The notes beneath the pieces are model-generated. The model saw only the letters and a program-made list of their open reading frames with translations, had not been told where the DNA came from and did no database searches. Below are positions 1 to 6,476 of a stretch of DNA of 27,964 bases, piece by piece. Each line of letters opens with the position of its first letter. The stretch's first letter is position 1. This DNA comes from a virus. Position numbers and translations under genes: made by a program. Where the stretch lies: positions 1 to 27,964 of the IMG/VR virus record IMGVR_UViG_3300031974_003988; one strand, written 5' to 3'.

Positions 1-2
1 TT

Positions 3-1340
3 AAGGATGTAGCTGGCTGTGATGAGGCAAAAGAAGAGCTTGAGGATCTCGTGGAGTTTTTGCGAAACCCTAAAAAATTTACAGATATGGGTAGCAAGCT
101 CCCAAAAGGGGTTCTTCTACATGGTCCACCAGGGACCGGCAAGACATTATTAGCCAAAGCCATGGCAGGCGAGGCAGAAGTGCCGTTTCTTCTTGCTGCC
201 GGATCAGACTTCGTGGAGATGTTTGTGGGCGTCGGAGCGTCTAGAGTTAGAGATCTGTTTGATCAGGCTCATCAGTTAGCACCATGTGTGGTCTTCATTG
301 ATGAGATCGATGCTATTGGAAAAAAGAGAGGCGGACCTGGCACTGGGGGCAATGACGAGAGGGAGCAGACTTTGAATCAAATGTTGGTCGAGATGGATGG
401 CTTCGGAGAGAATTCAGGCATTATTATTTTAGCGGCTACAAATCGAGTCGAGACGTTGGACAAGGCCTTAACCCGCCCTGGGCGCTTTGATAGAAAAGTT
501 TCTGTGGGTTTGCCCGATGCTGGTGGCAGAAAAGAAATACTAAAAATCCACACTCGCAAGGTGCCCATTCATACAAGCCTTGATCTTGAAATGATCGCCC
601 GTACAACCTCTGGCTTTTCTGGTGCTGATTTGGCAAATCTTGTTAACGAGGCTTCTATCATAGCCGCACTAGAAGAGGCTCCCGTGGTTGATGATGATCA
701 TTTTGATCGAGCGAGAGACAAAATTACCATGGGGAAGCCACGCAAGTCGATGGCGATGTCGGAGTCGTCACGTCGTGCTACAGCAATCCACGAAGCGGGA
801 CACGCTCTGTTGGCTTACTACCTAGAGGACGCCGACCCACTACACAAGGTCACCATCATTCCTCACGGCAGAGCCCTCGGCTTAACAATGCAACTCCCAG
901 AAGACGACAAATATTCGTGGAGCAAAAAAGAAAACATCGCAAGAATTAAAGTATTGCTGGGCGGCTACATCGCAGAGAAAATGTTTTATGGTATTGAAGG
1001 CACATCAACAGGCGTATCAAATGACTTATTGCGAGCCAAACAAATAGCCGAGACAATGGTCAAAGACTACGGAATGGGCTCAGTCGGTCCAGTCTATTTC
1101 GGCAATGCCGCCGCTTACGGCAATCGTGGTGCTGATATGTCTGACTTCACCAAAGAGCAATTCGACACAGCCGTCAATGAGATTATGACCCAAGCCCTGC
1201 GGGAAGCAGAAGAACTACTCAATGAAAAGCGAGAGCACATCGTCATTCTAACCAATATGCTCTTGGAGCAGGACACAGTCCTAGAAGAAGAGTTGGAAGG
1301 TATGTTCGGTCTCCTCGACATTTATTTTGAGGAAGACTAA
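3..1340 (+). CDS. ftsH: FtsH-like ATP-dependent zinc metalloprotease, 5' end cut by window edge
   Basis: AAA+ protease that unfolds and degrades membrane or soluble proteins. The frame is open from base 3 with FtsH-like residues ([13 protein letters not shown]), so the gene enters from the left. The GTG at 51 is an internal codon, not a start. In the visible 445 residues: Walker A GPPGTGKT at 41-48, Walker B VVFIDEID, second region of homology ending RPGRFDRKV, zinc site HEAGH at 263-267, and the third metal ligand Asp341 in STGVSNDLL. All key catalytic residues are present. The N-terminal membrane segments that normally anchor FtsH lie outside the window, so membrane anchoring cannot be judged. 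The family is certain. A phage-encoded copy is unusual and would sit well with the GroEL, FKBP and ClpP-like genes downstream. Confidence 0.95.
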   Translation, partial: KDVAGCDEAKEELEDLVEFLRNPKKFTDMGSKLPKGVLLHGPPGTGKTLLAKAMAGEAEVPFLLAAGSDFVEMFVGVGASRVRDLFDQAHQLAPCVVFIDEIDAIGKKRGGPGTGGNDEREQTLNQMLVEMDGFGENSGIIILAATNRVETLDKALTRPGRFDRKVSVGLPDAGGRKEILKIHTRKVPIHTSLDLEMIARTTSGFSGADLANLVNEASIIAALEEAPVVDDDHFDRARDKITMGKPRKSMAMSESSRRATAIHEAGHALLAYYLEDADPLHKVTIIPHGRALGLTMQLPEDDKYSWSKKENIARIKVLLGGYIAEKMFYGIEGTSTGVSNDLLRAKQIAETMVKDYGMGSVGPVYFGNAAAYGNRGADMSDFTKEQFDTAVNEIMTQALREAEELLNEKREHIVILTNMLLEQDTVLEEELEGMFGLLDIYFEED

Positions 1341-1398
1341 AATAAAACTTGACCGATAGAAACCCTGTGGTAATGTAGTATCACAGGGAGGAAGGTAT
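1341..1398 (+). promoter_or_regulatory. sigma70-like promoter with an overlapping dyad (candidate operator)
   Basis: TTGACC at 1349-1354, a 16-bp spacer, then TAATGT at 1371-1376, preceded by an A-rich stretch (AATAAAAC). A perfect inverted repeat, CCCTGTG (1363-1369) and CACAGGG (1382-1388), straddles the -10 box. The right arm runs into the ribosome binding site AGGGAGGAAGG. The left arm lies in the promoter spacer and would not be transcribed, so a DNA-level operator fits better than an RNA hairpin. Confidence 0.6.
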
Positions 1399-1917
1399 AT
1401 GAATATCTTTGCTATTGAAGGCGATGCCGAAACTGGTCAAATTGACTGGGAAGCATCTGCTCGTTCTCAAGACAACTTGCGGGTCGTCAAAATGATCCTA
1501 GAGTCATGTCAGATTCTATCCACAGTATTGAACGAGCAGGGGATGAAAGCCCCTTATCGCTCTTTCAATCCAAAGCACCCTTCGTGCTTATGGGCTGCCG
1601 AGTCAGCCAACAACTTTACCAACCTTGCCCTACATTGTCAGGCAATGATTGACGAGTACGAGCATCGCTTCGGCAAGACACACAAGTGCCAAGCAGTCCT
1701 TCACAAACTTATTGAGATGTTTGACCCTGATCTGTTTCCACAGCAGGAATGTACTCCATTGCGGCTCGCTATGCCCGAAGAGTTCCACTCAGACAATCCT
1801 GTTGTGTCTTATCGCAAGTTCTATGCCTCGAAGCCACGCTTGCGTTATCCAGTAGACAAAATTCCACAATGGGTGTATGATTATCGCACGGAGCCATTTG
1901 AGGTGGTCAATGGATAA
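1399..1917 (+). CDS. conserved phage protein of unknown function (VVKMILE / RFGKTHK family)
   Basis: 172 residues. The pattern NIFAIEGD, then RVVKMILESCQILSTVL, HPSCLW, EYEHRFGKTHK, LAMPEEF, YRKFYAS and PQWV matches a protein family I recall from many phage genomes, where the usual N-terminal motif is CDKHVVKMI(L/V)E. Its biochemical activity is not known to me. Some database entries may link it to pyrimidine-dimer glycosylases, but I see no T4 DenV-like motif and do not claim that. The usual Cys-Asp-Lys-His before VVKM is replaced here by a sequence ending NLR, so a normally conserved stretch has been lost. The start has a strong AGGGAGGAAGG site and its own promoter. Confidence 0.75.
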   Translation: MNIFAIEGDAETGQIDWEASARSQDNLRVVKMILESCQILSTVLNEQGMKAPYRSFNPKHPSCLWAAESANNFTNLALHCQAMIDEYEHRFGKTHKCQAVLHKLIEMFDPDLFPQQECTPLRLAMPEEFHSDNPVVSYRKFYASKPRLRYPVDKIPQWVYDYRTEPFEVVNG

Positions 1918-2188
1918 GCGCCACAAGAAGAAGCTTAAGCGAGCGGCAAAGAAAAAGCAGGACAAAGCCAAAGCACAGCAGCATGAGCAAAAGCTTTCTA
2001 AGCAGATGAACATGTTTGATCGTCTTCCGAAAGCTTGTAGTTCCTGTTCTAAAAAATTTCCTAAGACTCGTGAAGCGCATATGACCTGGAAAGTCACAGT
2101 TAGAAACAAAGAACAACAAGTCAGGTTATTCTGTCCTGACTGTCTAGAAAAAGCCAAAGCGGCTGTGGAGAATAGTAATGAAATTTAA
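1910..2188 (+). CDS. small zinc-ribbon protein
   Basis: 92 residues starting at ATG 1910, which overlaps the previous stop by 8 nt and follows a GAGGTGG ribosome site. An earlier in-frame ATG at 1877 lies deep inside the preceding gene and is unlikely. The first 30 residues are very basic (DKRHKKKLKRAAKKKQDK), suggesting nucleic-acid contact. The C-terminal half carries two Cys pairs, CSSC and CPDC, about 35 residues apart, as in a zinc ribbon. Function is unknown. It sits between the conserved phage protein and IMPDH, and its stop overlaps the IMPDH start by 11 nt, so the genes are probably co-transcribed. Confidence 0.75.
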   Translation: MDKRHKKKLKRAAKKKQDKAKAQQHEQKLSKQMNMFDRLPKACSSCSKKFPKTREAHMTWKVTVRNKEQQVRLFCPDCLEKAKAAVENSNEI

Positions 2189-3221
2189 AGAAGCGGTTAC
2201 TTATGACGACATGTTGCTCGTGCCTCAGTACAGTGACATTACAAGTCGGTCGGAGGTAAACATCTCCAGTTGGCTTAACTCAGAGCACTCTTTGGGGTTA
2301 CCGATCCTTGCCTCACCGATGGATACGGTGTCTGAAGTAGACATGAGTATTGCCATGGCGCAAGCCGGCGGATTAGCTGTTATCCATCGTTATAATACCA
2401 TTCCTGAACAGGGAGCCTTGGTAAACCAAGCAGCTAATCATGCTAGCACATCTCTAGTCGCTGCAGCGATCGGGGTGACAGGCGACTATTTGGAGAGGGC
2501 TACCAGTGTTGTTTCACTTGGTGCCAATGTGCTTTGTGTGGACGTGGCTCACGGTCATCACGTCATGATGAAAAAAGCACTCGAACAATTACGCAAATCT
2601 TTCGGTGAAGATATTTATATTATCGCAGGGAATGTCTGTACGTTGGAGGGTGTAAACAATGTCAGTGATTGGGGGGCTGATGCTATACGCTGTAATATTG
2701 GTGGCGGCTCCATTTGTTCTACTCGGATTGTCACAGGGCACGGTTTACCCGGTCTCCAAACGATCTTCGACTGCGCCCGAACAGATCGTGATGTTAAGAT
2801 CATCGCAGACGGCGGCATCAAAACCTCAGGAGATATTGTCAAAGCCTTAGCAGCAGGCGCAGATTTTGTAATGTGTGGCTCTCTTCTAGCAGGCACCCAA
2901 GAAAGTCCAGGTCAGATTGTCACCCTTCCTGATGGTAGTCGCATGAAAGAGTACCGAGGTATGGCATCTAAGGATGCTCAGATGGATTGGCGGAATAAGT
3001 CTTCGACCCCAGAGGGCGTGGCATCGTACATTCCCTTCAAGGGTAGCGTAACGGATATTCTCGCCGATCTTCGAGGCGGTATTCAGAGCGGTCTTTCATA
3101 CTCTGGTGCTCGCACGATCGCCCAACTTCAACACAAGGCTGAGTGGGCTCGCCAAACATCGGCTGGCACTGTTGAGAGCGGCACCCACATTCTCACTGCT
3201 CAAGATGGGCGGAGGAAATAA
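2178..3221 (+). CDS. guaB: IMP dehydrogenase / GMP reductase family protein without CBS domains
   Basis: A 347-residue TIM-barrel enzyme of purine nucleotide metabolism. N-terminal TYDDMLLVPQYSD and SPMDTVSE match IMPDH. The catalytic loop GGGSICSTR places the nucleophile at Cys180. ADGGIKTSGDIVKALAAGADFVM is the phosphate-binding region. IMPDH has about 490 residues with a CBS pair after the first barrel strands; here the chain runs straight from VIHRYNTIPEQ to VAAAIGVTGDY, so the CBS pair is absent and the length equals that of GMP reductase. The C-terminal part (KAEWARQTSAGTVESGTHI) resembles IMPDH (AEFVRISGAGIQESHVHDV). The mobile-flap Arg-Tyr pair of IMPDH is not evident. I favour IMPDH activity, but GMP reductase is possible. 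Confidence 0.88.
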   Translation: MKFKEAVTYDDMLLVPQYSDITSRSEVNISSWLNSEHSLGLPILASPMDTVSEVDMSIAMAQAGGLAVIHRYNTIPEQGALVNQAANHASTSLVAAAIGVTGDYLERATSVVSLGANVLCVDVAHGHHVMMKKALEQLRKSFGEDIYIIAGNVCTLEGVNNVSDWGADAIRCNIGGGSICSTRIVTGHGLPGLQTIFDCARTDRDVKIIADGGIKTSGDIVKALAAGADFVMCGSLLAGTQESPGQIVTLPDGSRMKEYRGMASKDAQMDWRNKSSTPEGVASYIPFKGSVTDILADLRGGIQSGLSYSGARTIAQLQHKAEWARQTSAGTVESGTHILTAQDGRRK

Positions 3222-3222
3222 A

Positions 3223-3555
3223 ATGTTTTATCGTAAAGATGGAAAAGAACAACAAGACGAAATCAATCGCACCCCGACTCAAGACGAAGTTCAGTACGGA
3301 CCCAACCCAAAATGCTTCGAAGTCCACGAAAAGTGGCAGGTAGAATGTGATCAAACTAGTTGCCGCAATTGGATGAGCTACGAAGAAGACTTGAATTGCG
3401 CAATGGTCTGCGCAAGGAAATACCCAGCAGGTTTAAGTTTGCGAGAAGTTGCCGAAAGAATGGCAGTTAGTTTTCCTCGGGTTAGTCAAATAGAGCACGG
3501 AGCATTTAAAAAAATGAGAGATATGGGAATAATTAAGGAATTAGAAGACGAATAG
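3223..3555 (+). CDS. small sigma-70 region 4-like DNA-binding protein
   Basis: 110 residues starting at ATG 3223 behind GGAGG at 3211-3215. An upstream in-frame ATG lies inside IMPDH and is discounted. The C-terminal helix-turn-helix LSLREVAERMAVSFPRVSQIEHGAFKKMRDMG follows the sigma70 region 4.2 pattern (normally LREIGERLGVSRERVRQIEKKALRKLR). Before it lie the Cys-containing segments VECDQTSCRNWMSYEEDLNCAMVC, which I recall from short phage proteins often named sigma-factor-like. There is no region 2, so it cannot act alone as a sigma factor. It could be a transcriptional regulator or a partner of a phage sigma. It is the last gene before the first change of upstream signal. Confidence 0.7.
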   Translation: MFYRKDGKEQQDEINRTPTQDEVQYGPNPKCFEVHEKWQVECDQTSCRNWMSYEEDLNCAMVCARKYPAGLSLREVAERMAVSFPRVSQIEHGAFKKMRDMGIIKELEDE

Positions 3556-3628
3556 GTTCTTTTACAATATAACAAACTATTTATATTTGATTGCCTTTGG
3601 CGTCGAATACAACAAGGAGTATATTACA
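3556..3628 (+). promoter_or_regulatory. intergenic region with TATTTATA motif (candidate second-class promoter)
   Basis: A 73-nt gap without TTGACA- or TATAAT-like boxes at usual spacing. It carries CTATTTATA at 3577-3585, 43 nt before the next start. The same nine bases recur in the next clear gap (6176-6184). A ribosome site AAGGAG follows at 3614-3619. The promoter assignment is inference. Confidence 0.35.
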
Positions 3629-4357
3629 ATGACAAAGAAAGCTTCAAAGCTAATTAATGAACGTGTTATCCGCCGCTGGGGCAAGTTGGCAAACATGCCA
3701 GCACTCACCGAGAATTTTATCGATAGTCTCGAAGAAGATGCTATGGAAGATGAAATGGATGCCGCCGAAGACGAGGTCGCTGCTGGTGAAGCAGAGATGG
3801 AAGCCGGTGAAGAGGCTGAGGCTTCCCTAGAAGAAAAAGAAGCCGTAGAAAATATCGTACAAGCTGTCGTCGATGCCATCGCCGCCGAAACTGGTGTTGA
3901 TATCGAAGTCGAGGGCGGTGCTGATGAGAGCGCCATGGACGACATGGACGCCGGCATGGACGCCTCAGACGAACTTGATGACGATGCCGACATGGATATG
4001 GATGACGCTGACGCCGCAATGCGTGACAGCGATCCAGCTATGCGTGACAGCGATCCAGCTATGCGCAACCGTGTGGCTATGAACCGCACCGACGAGGGCA
4101 AGCATGGCATGGGCAAAGGTGACCAATCTAAGTCTCGTGCCGACTATGAAGGCGAAAAAGACAAGGACGCCAAAGAAGATAAGGAAGAGCGTGAAGCTTA
4201 TGACAAGAAGCACAAGGGCTCTGGCGCTCGCAAGGGCGACCAAAGCAAGTCTAAGGCTGACTTTGAAGAGGCTCTTGATCTTGAGATCGTTGACGACGAA
4301 GCTCTTACCGAAGCTGTCCTCAAGCGTGTCGTAGAACGCCTACTTAAAAAGAACTAA
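3629..4357 (+). CDS. very acidic, repetitive, probably virion-associated protein
   Basis: 242 residues starting at ATG 3629 after AAGGAG; the in-frame ATG at 3587 has no such site. After a basic N-terminus (TKKASKLINERVIRRWGKL), residues about 30-130 are dominated by Asp, Glu, Ala and Met. Two identical heptapeptides MRDSDPA follow at 131-144, then two copies of a KGDQSKS(R/K)AD(Y/F)E segment separated by a charged linker. The C-terminus is an amphipathic helix, LTEAVLKRVVERLLKKN. Strong acidity and low complexity recall head-core or scaffold-type proteins of T4-like phages, but no family motif proves it. It heads the 3.6-8.7 kb gene run. Confidence 0.6.
   Translation: MTKKASKLINERVIRRWGKLANMPALTENFIDSLEEDAMEDEMDAAEDEVAAGEAEMEAGEEAEASLEEKEAVENIVQAVVDAIAAETGVDIEVEGGADESAMDDMDAGMDASDELDDDADMDMDDADAAMRDSDPAMRDSDPAMRNRVAMNRTDEGKHGMGKGDQSKSRADYEGEKDKDAKEDKEEREAYDKKHKGSGARKGDQSKSKADFEEALDLEIVDDEALTEAVLKRVVERLLKKN
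4019..4060 (+). repeat. two identical 21-bp tandem repeats inside the acidic gene
   Basis: Two exact copies (4019-4039 and 4040-4060) each encode MRDSDPA, and the next codons (ATGCGCAAC) begin a degenerate third copy. Identity at the DNA level implies recent in-frame duplication. Confidence 0.9.
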
Positions 4358-4376
4358 TCTCAGAGAGGTTCTTCAC

Positions 4377-5210
4377 ATGACGAAGCCGCTGCCTTCTGTA
4401 AACTTACGCCACCTTGTGCGACAAGTAATTACGGAACAGCGGCATTCGTCTATGTTGTGCTCCCCTAAAGTAATTAAAGAAGGTGTATATGACCCAGGGA
4501 TTCTTAAGGCTGTATTCACAGCCGGCGGTCCTGGCAGCGGAAAGTCCTACCTAGCTGATGTGATCTTTGGTGTTCGGACTGGCAAGGGCAAGCCTTTCTT
4601 TGAAAACTCAAGCTTTTTAGGACCTACTGGGCTTAAGTATGTAAACTCTGATCGCTTCTTTGAGAGGGAGTTAGCTAAGCTAGGAATCAACCCAAAAGAC
4701 CTTCGGGACATATCCGAACTTCCAGGCAGCGAGCTTTGGGATATAGTTCAAGACCCTGATGAGCCAGAGTCGGCTCGTAACATAGCAAAAGGGCATTTGA
4801 AGAATTTACGTTCTTTGTACGAAAAAGGTCGCCTGGGCATGTTGATAGATGGAACTGGCAGCAAATTTGACAAAATGGTTAGAGAGAAGAAACTCGCCGA
4901 TGCCATGGGTTATGACACTTATATGCTTTTTGTAGATACATCGCTGCCTGTTGCTATAGAGCGGGATGCTAAGCGTGATCGCACCTTGGGTCCTGAACTG
5001 GTAGAAGAGATCTGGCAGGGCGTGCAGGATAACAAGGAAAAGTTCAAAGAATTGTTTGGAGATAATTTTTCCATAGTAGAGAACTCAGTTTATGGACCAC
5101 CACCTCAAGAGGTTGTGAAGAAGATTAATAAATTTGTAGAGGCTCCTGTAGAAAATCCAATCGGACAAGCTTGGATTCAGAGCGAACTAGCCAAGAAAAA
5201 ACAAAACTAA
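4377..5210 (+). CDS. P-loop kinase-like protein (zeta-toxin / AAA_33 type)
   Basis: 277 residues. Walker A GGPGSGKS at 50-57 is followed by a substrate-side acidic motif in VNSDRFFERELAKLG, then LIDGTGSKFDKMVREKK and MLFVDTSLPVAIERDAKRDR, where Arg residues form a lid-like segment. This order is that of small P-loop kinases and the zeta-toxin group. The N-terminus LRHLVRQVITEQRHS is an amphipathic segment like those at the ends of the neighbouring proteins at 3629 and 6216. The substrate (nucleotide, sugar, nucleic-acid end or protein) cannot be read from sequence. It follows the acidic protein by 19 nt with GAGAGG upstream. Confidence 0.7.
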   Translation: MTKPLPSVNLRHLVRQVITEQRHSSMLCSPKVIKEGVYDPGILKAVFTAGGPGSGKSYLADVIFGVRTGKGKPFFENSSFLGPTGLKYVNSDRFFERELAKLGINPKDLRDISELPGSELWDIVQDPDEPESARNIAKGHLKNLRSLYEKGRLGMLIDGTGSKFDKMVREKKLADAMGYDTYMLFVDTSLPVAIERDAKRDRTLGPELVEEIWQGVQDNKEKFKELFGDNFSIVENSVYGPPPQEVVKKINKFVEAPVENPIGQAWIQSELAKKKQN

Positions 5211-5223
5211 GAAGGGCGGCTCC

Positions 5224-5586
5224 ATGAAGAGCGTCTATAACTTACTTGTCGAACAAGGCTTCATACTTTTTCCAGAGGGTGAAAGTAATTTAATTAAAGC
5301 CCCTCGGGCGTTTTTTGCTGCCCGAGTAGTGGAGTGGATGAGGAGGAAAGGCAGAGATCCTGATTTTAACCTTAAGGACTATCTCGTAGCTTTAACTTAC
5401 TATAAACTTGGCATGGCTGATTTAAAGTTTCAAGAAGATGAGTTATTATATAGATACAGAGGCGTGACCCTGGGAGGAGTAGAAGGTGAATTTTCTCAAG
5501 ATAGTGCTGAACCTCTTTCTGCGTTCCACCGCCCAGGCGAGCCAGCCCCAACCCCTGAGGGACCTATTGACGACAAAGAACCTTAA
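5224..5586 (+). CDS. unknown protein, 120 residues
   Basis: I do not recognise it. It begins with a short amphipathic helix (KSVYNLLVEQGF), has a basic central segment (AARVVEWMRRKGRDPDFNLKDYLVAL), and ends in a proline-rich acidic tail (RPGEPAPTPEGPIDDKEP). It starts 14 nt after the kinase stop behind GAAGGGCGG. Its last 101 nt overlap the start of the next gene in another frame, and the tail is the part encoded there. The low-complexity tail may owe its composition to that overlap. Confidence 0.6.
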   Translation: MKSVYNLLVEQGFILFPEGESNLIKAPRAFFAARVVEWMRRKGRDPDFNLKDYLVALTYYKLGMADLKFQEDELLYRYRGVTLGGVEGEFSQDSAEPLSAFHRPGEPAPTPEGPIDDKEP

Positions 5587-6175
5587 GCGGGTCATGGGTT
5601 CTTCCAAATATGTTTTCTTTGATGGTGACAAGAAATTAAATGTAAACTTAGTGGGGATTCGGCGAGACAACGTTGGCACCAATAAGTTTGATGACTTCTT
5701 TGCGTTAATCTACAGAGACGAAAATCTCAAAGAAGTGTGTAATATTTATCCAATCACGACAGACCCAGGGGAACACTGGCTTATGAACCCCATCAATCCA
5801 AAGGGAACCGCTGTGCTGGTTCCCGGTCAGTACCGTGGTACCTGGAAGCTTGGAAAGCATCAAAATAAATATCCGGCTCTTGTTCAAGCCAAACCAGTTA
5901 AAGTTTGGCGGGACAACAACAAAGATAACGTTATAGATTATCATGGATTCAACACGATAAATGAAGGCTACTTCGGGATAAACATCCACAGGAGCAATCC
6001 CTACGACAAGTCGTACCTAGTAGAGAAGTGGAGTGCTGGATGTCAGGTGTTTCAATCGGTTAAGGATTACGATGAGTTTATGAAAATCTGTAAGAAGTCA
6101 GCCAATCTCTACGGCAACTCTTTTACTTACACTTTATTAACGGAACAAGAAATTAGGAAACACCTTGAGAACTGA
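5486..6175 (+). CDS. L,D-transpeptidase-like (YkuD-like) protein
   Basis: 229 residues from GTG 5486, chosen because GGGAGG at 5472-5477 lies 8 nt upstream. ATG 5594 would avoid the overlap and give 193 residues but has a poor ribosome site. The segment GYFGINIHRS with His168 and VEKWSAGCQVF with Cys186 has the order and spacing of the YkuD motif (His, then Ser-x-Gly-Cys), where Cys is the nucleophile that cross-links or modifies peptidoglycan. The standard final Arg is replaced by Gln, a variant I recall in related proteins. It could act on host cell wall during entry or lysis. Family assignment is by motif only. Confidence 0.55.
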   Translation: MNFLKIVLNLFLRSTAQASQPQPLRDLLTTKNLKRVMGSSKYVFFDGDKKLNVNLVGIRRDNVGTNKFDDFFALIYRDENLKEVCNIYPITTDPGEHWLMNPINPKGTAVLVPGQYRGTWKLGKHQNKYPALVQAKPVKVWRDNNKDNVIDYHGFNTINEGYFGINIHRSNPYDKSYLVEKWSAGCQVFQSVKDYDEFMKICKKSANLYGNSFTYTLLTEQEIRKHLEN

Positions 6176-6215
6176 CTATTTATAGTTAGTCTTATTTTAA
6201 TAAGGAGAAAAAACA
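6176..6215 (+). promoter_or_regulatory. short gap with TATTTATA motif and AAGGAG site
   Basis: CTATTTATA at 6176-6184 begins right after the preceding stop and sits 31 nt before the next start. ACTATTTATAGT is also a short palindrome. A good ribosome site, AAGGAG, follows. The exact nine-base match to 3577-3585 suggests a shared signal; promoter function is inference. Confidence 0.35.
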
Positions 6216-6476
6216 ATGTCCCAATATAAGATTTCTAAAAAACGGTTAGCTGAAATTATTAAAGAAGAATATGACGCTGCCATGAAGCGCACCGATGAAG
6301 CTCATTGTGGTACGCCAAATCGTGATGAAGACGATGCTAAGCCTGACTACATTGACTTGGACGGCGATGGTGATAAAGAGGAGCCAATGAAAAAGGCTGC
6401 CAAAGACAAGAAGATGAAGAAAGAGTCTCTTGATTCAATTCGTGCCCTTATCCAACAAGAACTTAAGAACCTGTAA
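6216..6476 (+). CDS. small EF-hand-like acidic protein typical of marine phages
   Basis: 86 residues. The motif DYIDLDGDGDKEEPMKKAAKD resembles a calcium-binding EF-hand loop (DxDxDG). I recall near-identical segments in many marine phage proteins of unknown role. The N-terminus SKKRLAEIIKEEYDAAM and the C-terminus LDSIRALIQQELKNL are short amphipathic helices resembling the ends of the proteins at 3629 and 4377. Function is unknown; virion association is a guess from this company. Its stop shares one base with the next start, so translation is probably coupled. Confidence 0.65.
   Translation: MSQYKISKKRLAEIIKEEYDAAMKRTDEAHCGTPNRDEDDAKPDYIDLDGDGDKEEPMKKAAKDKKMKKESLDSIRALIQQELKNL

Noticed and set aside
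1399-1917. pyrimidine-dimer DNA glycosylase (DenV-like)
   Set aside because: The T4 DenV motifs are not present; only the VVKMILE / GKTHK family pattern is supported.
3577-4116. 179-residue minus-strand frame rich in Ser and Ala
   Set aside because: The composition is what the reverse complement of an Asp/Glu/Ala-rich gene gives; the plus-strand gene has the ribosome site.
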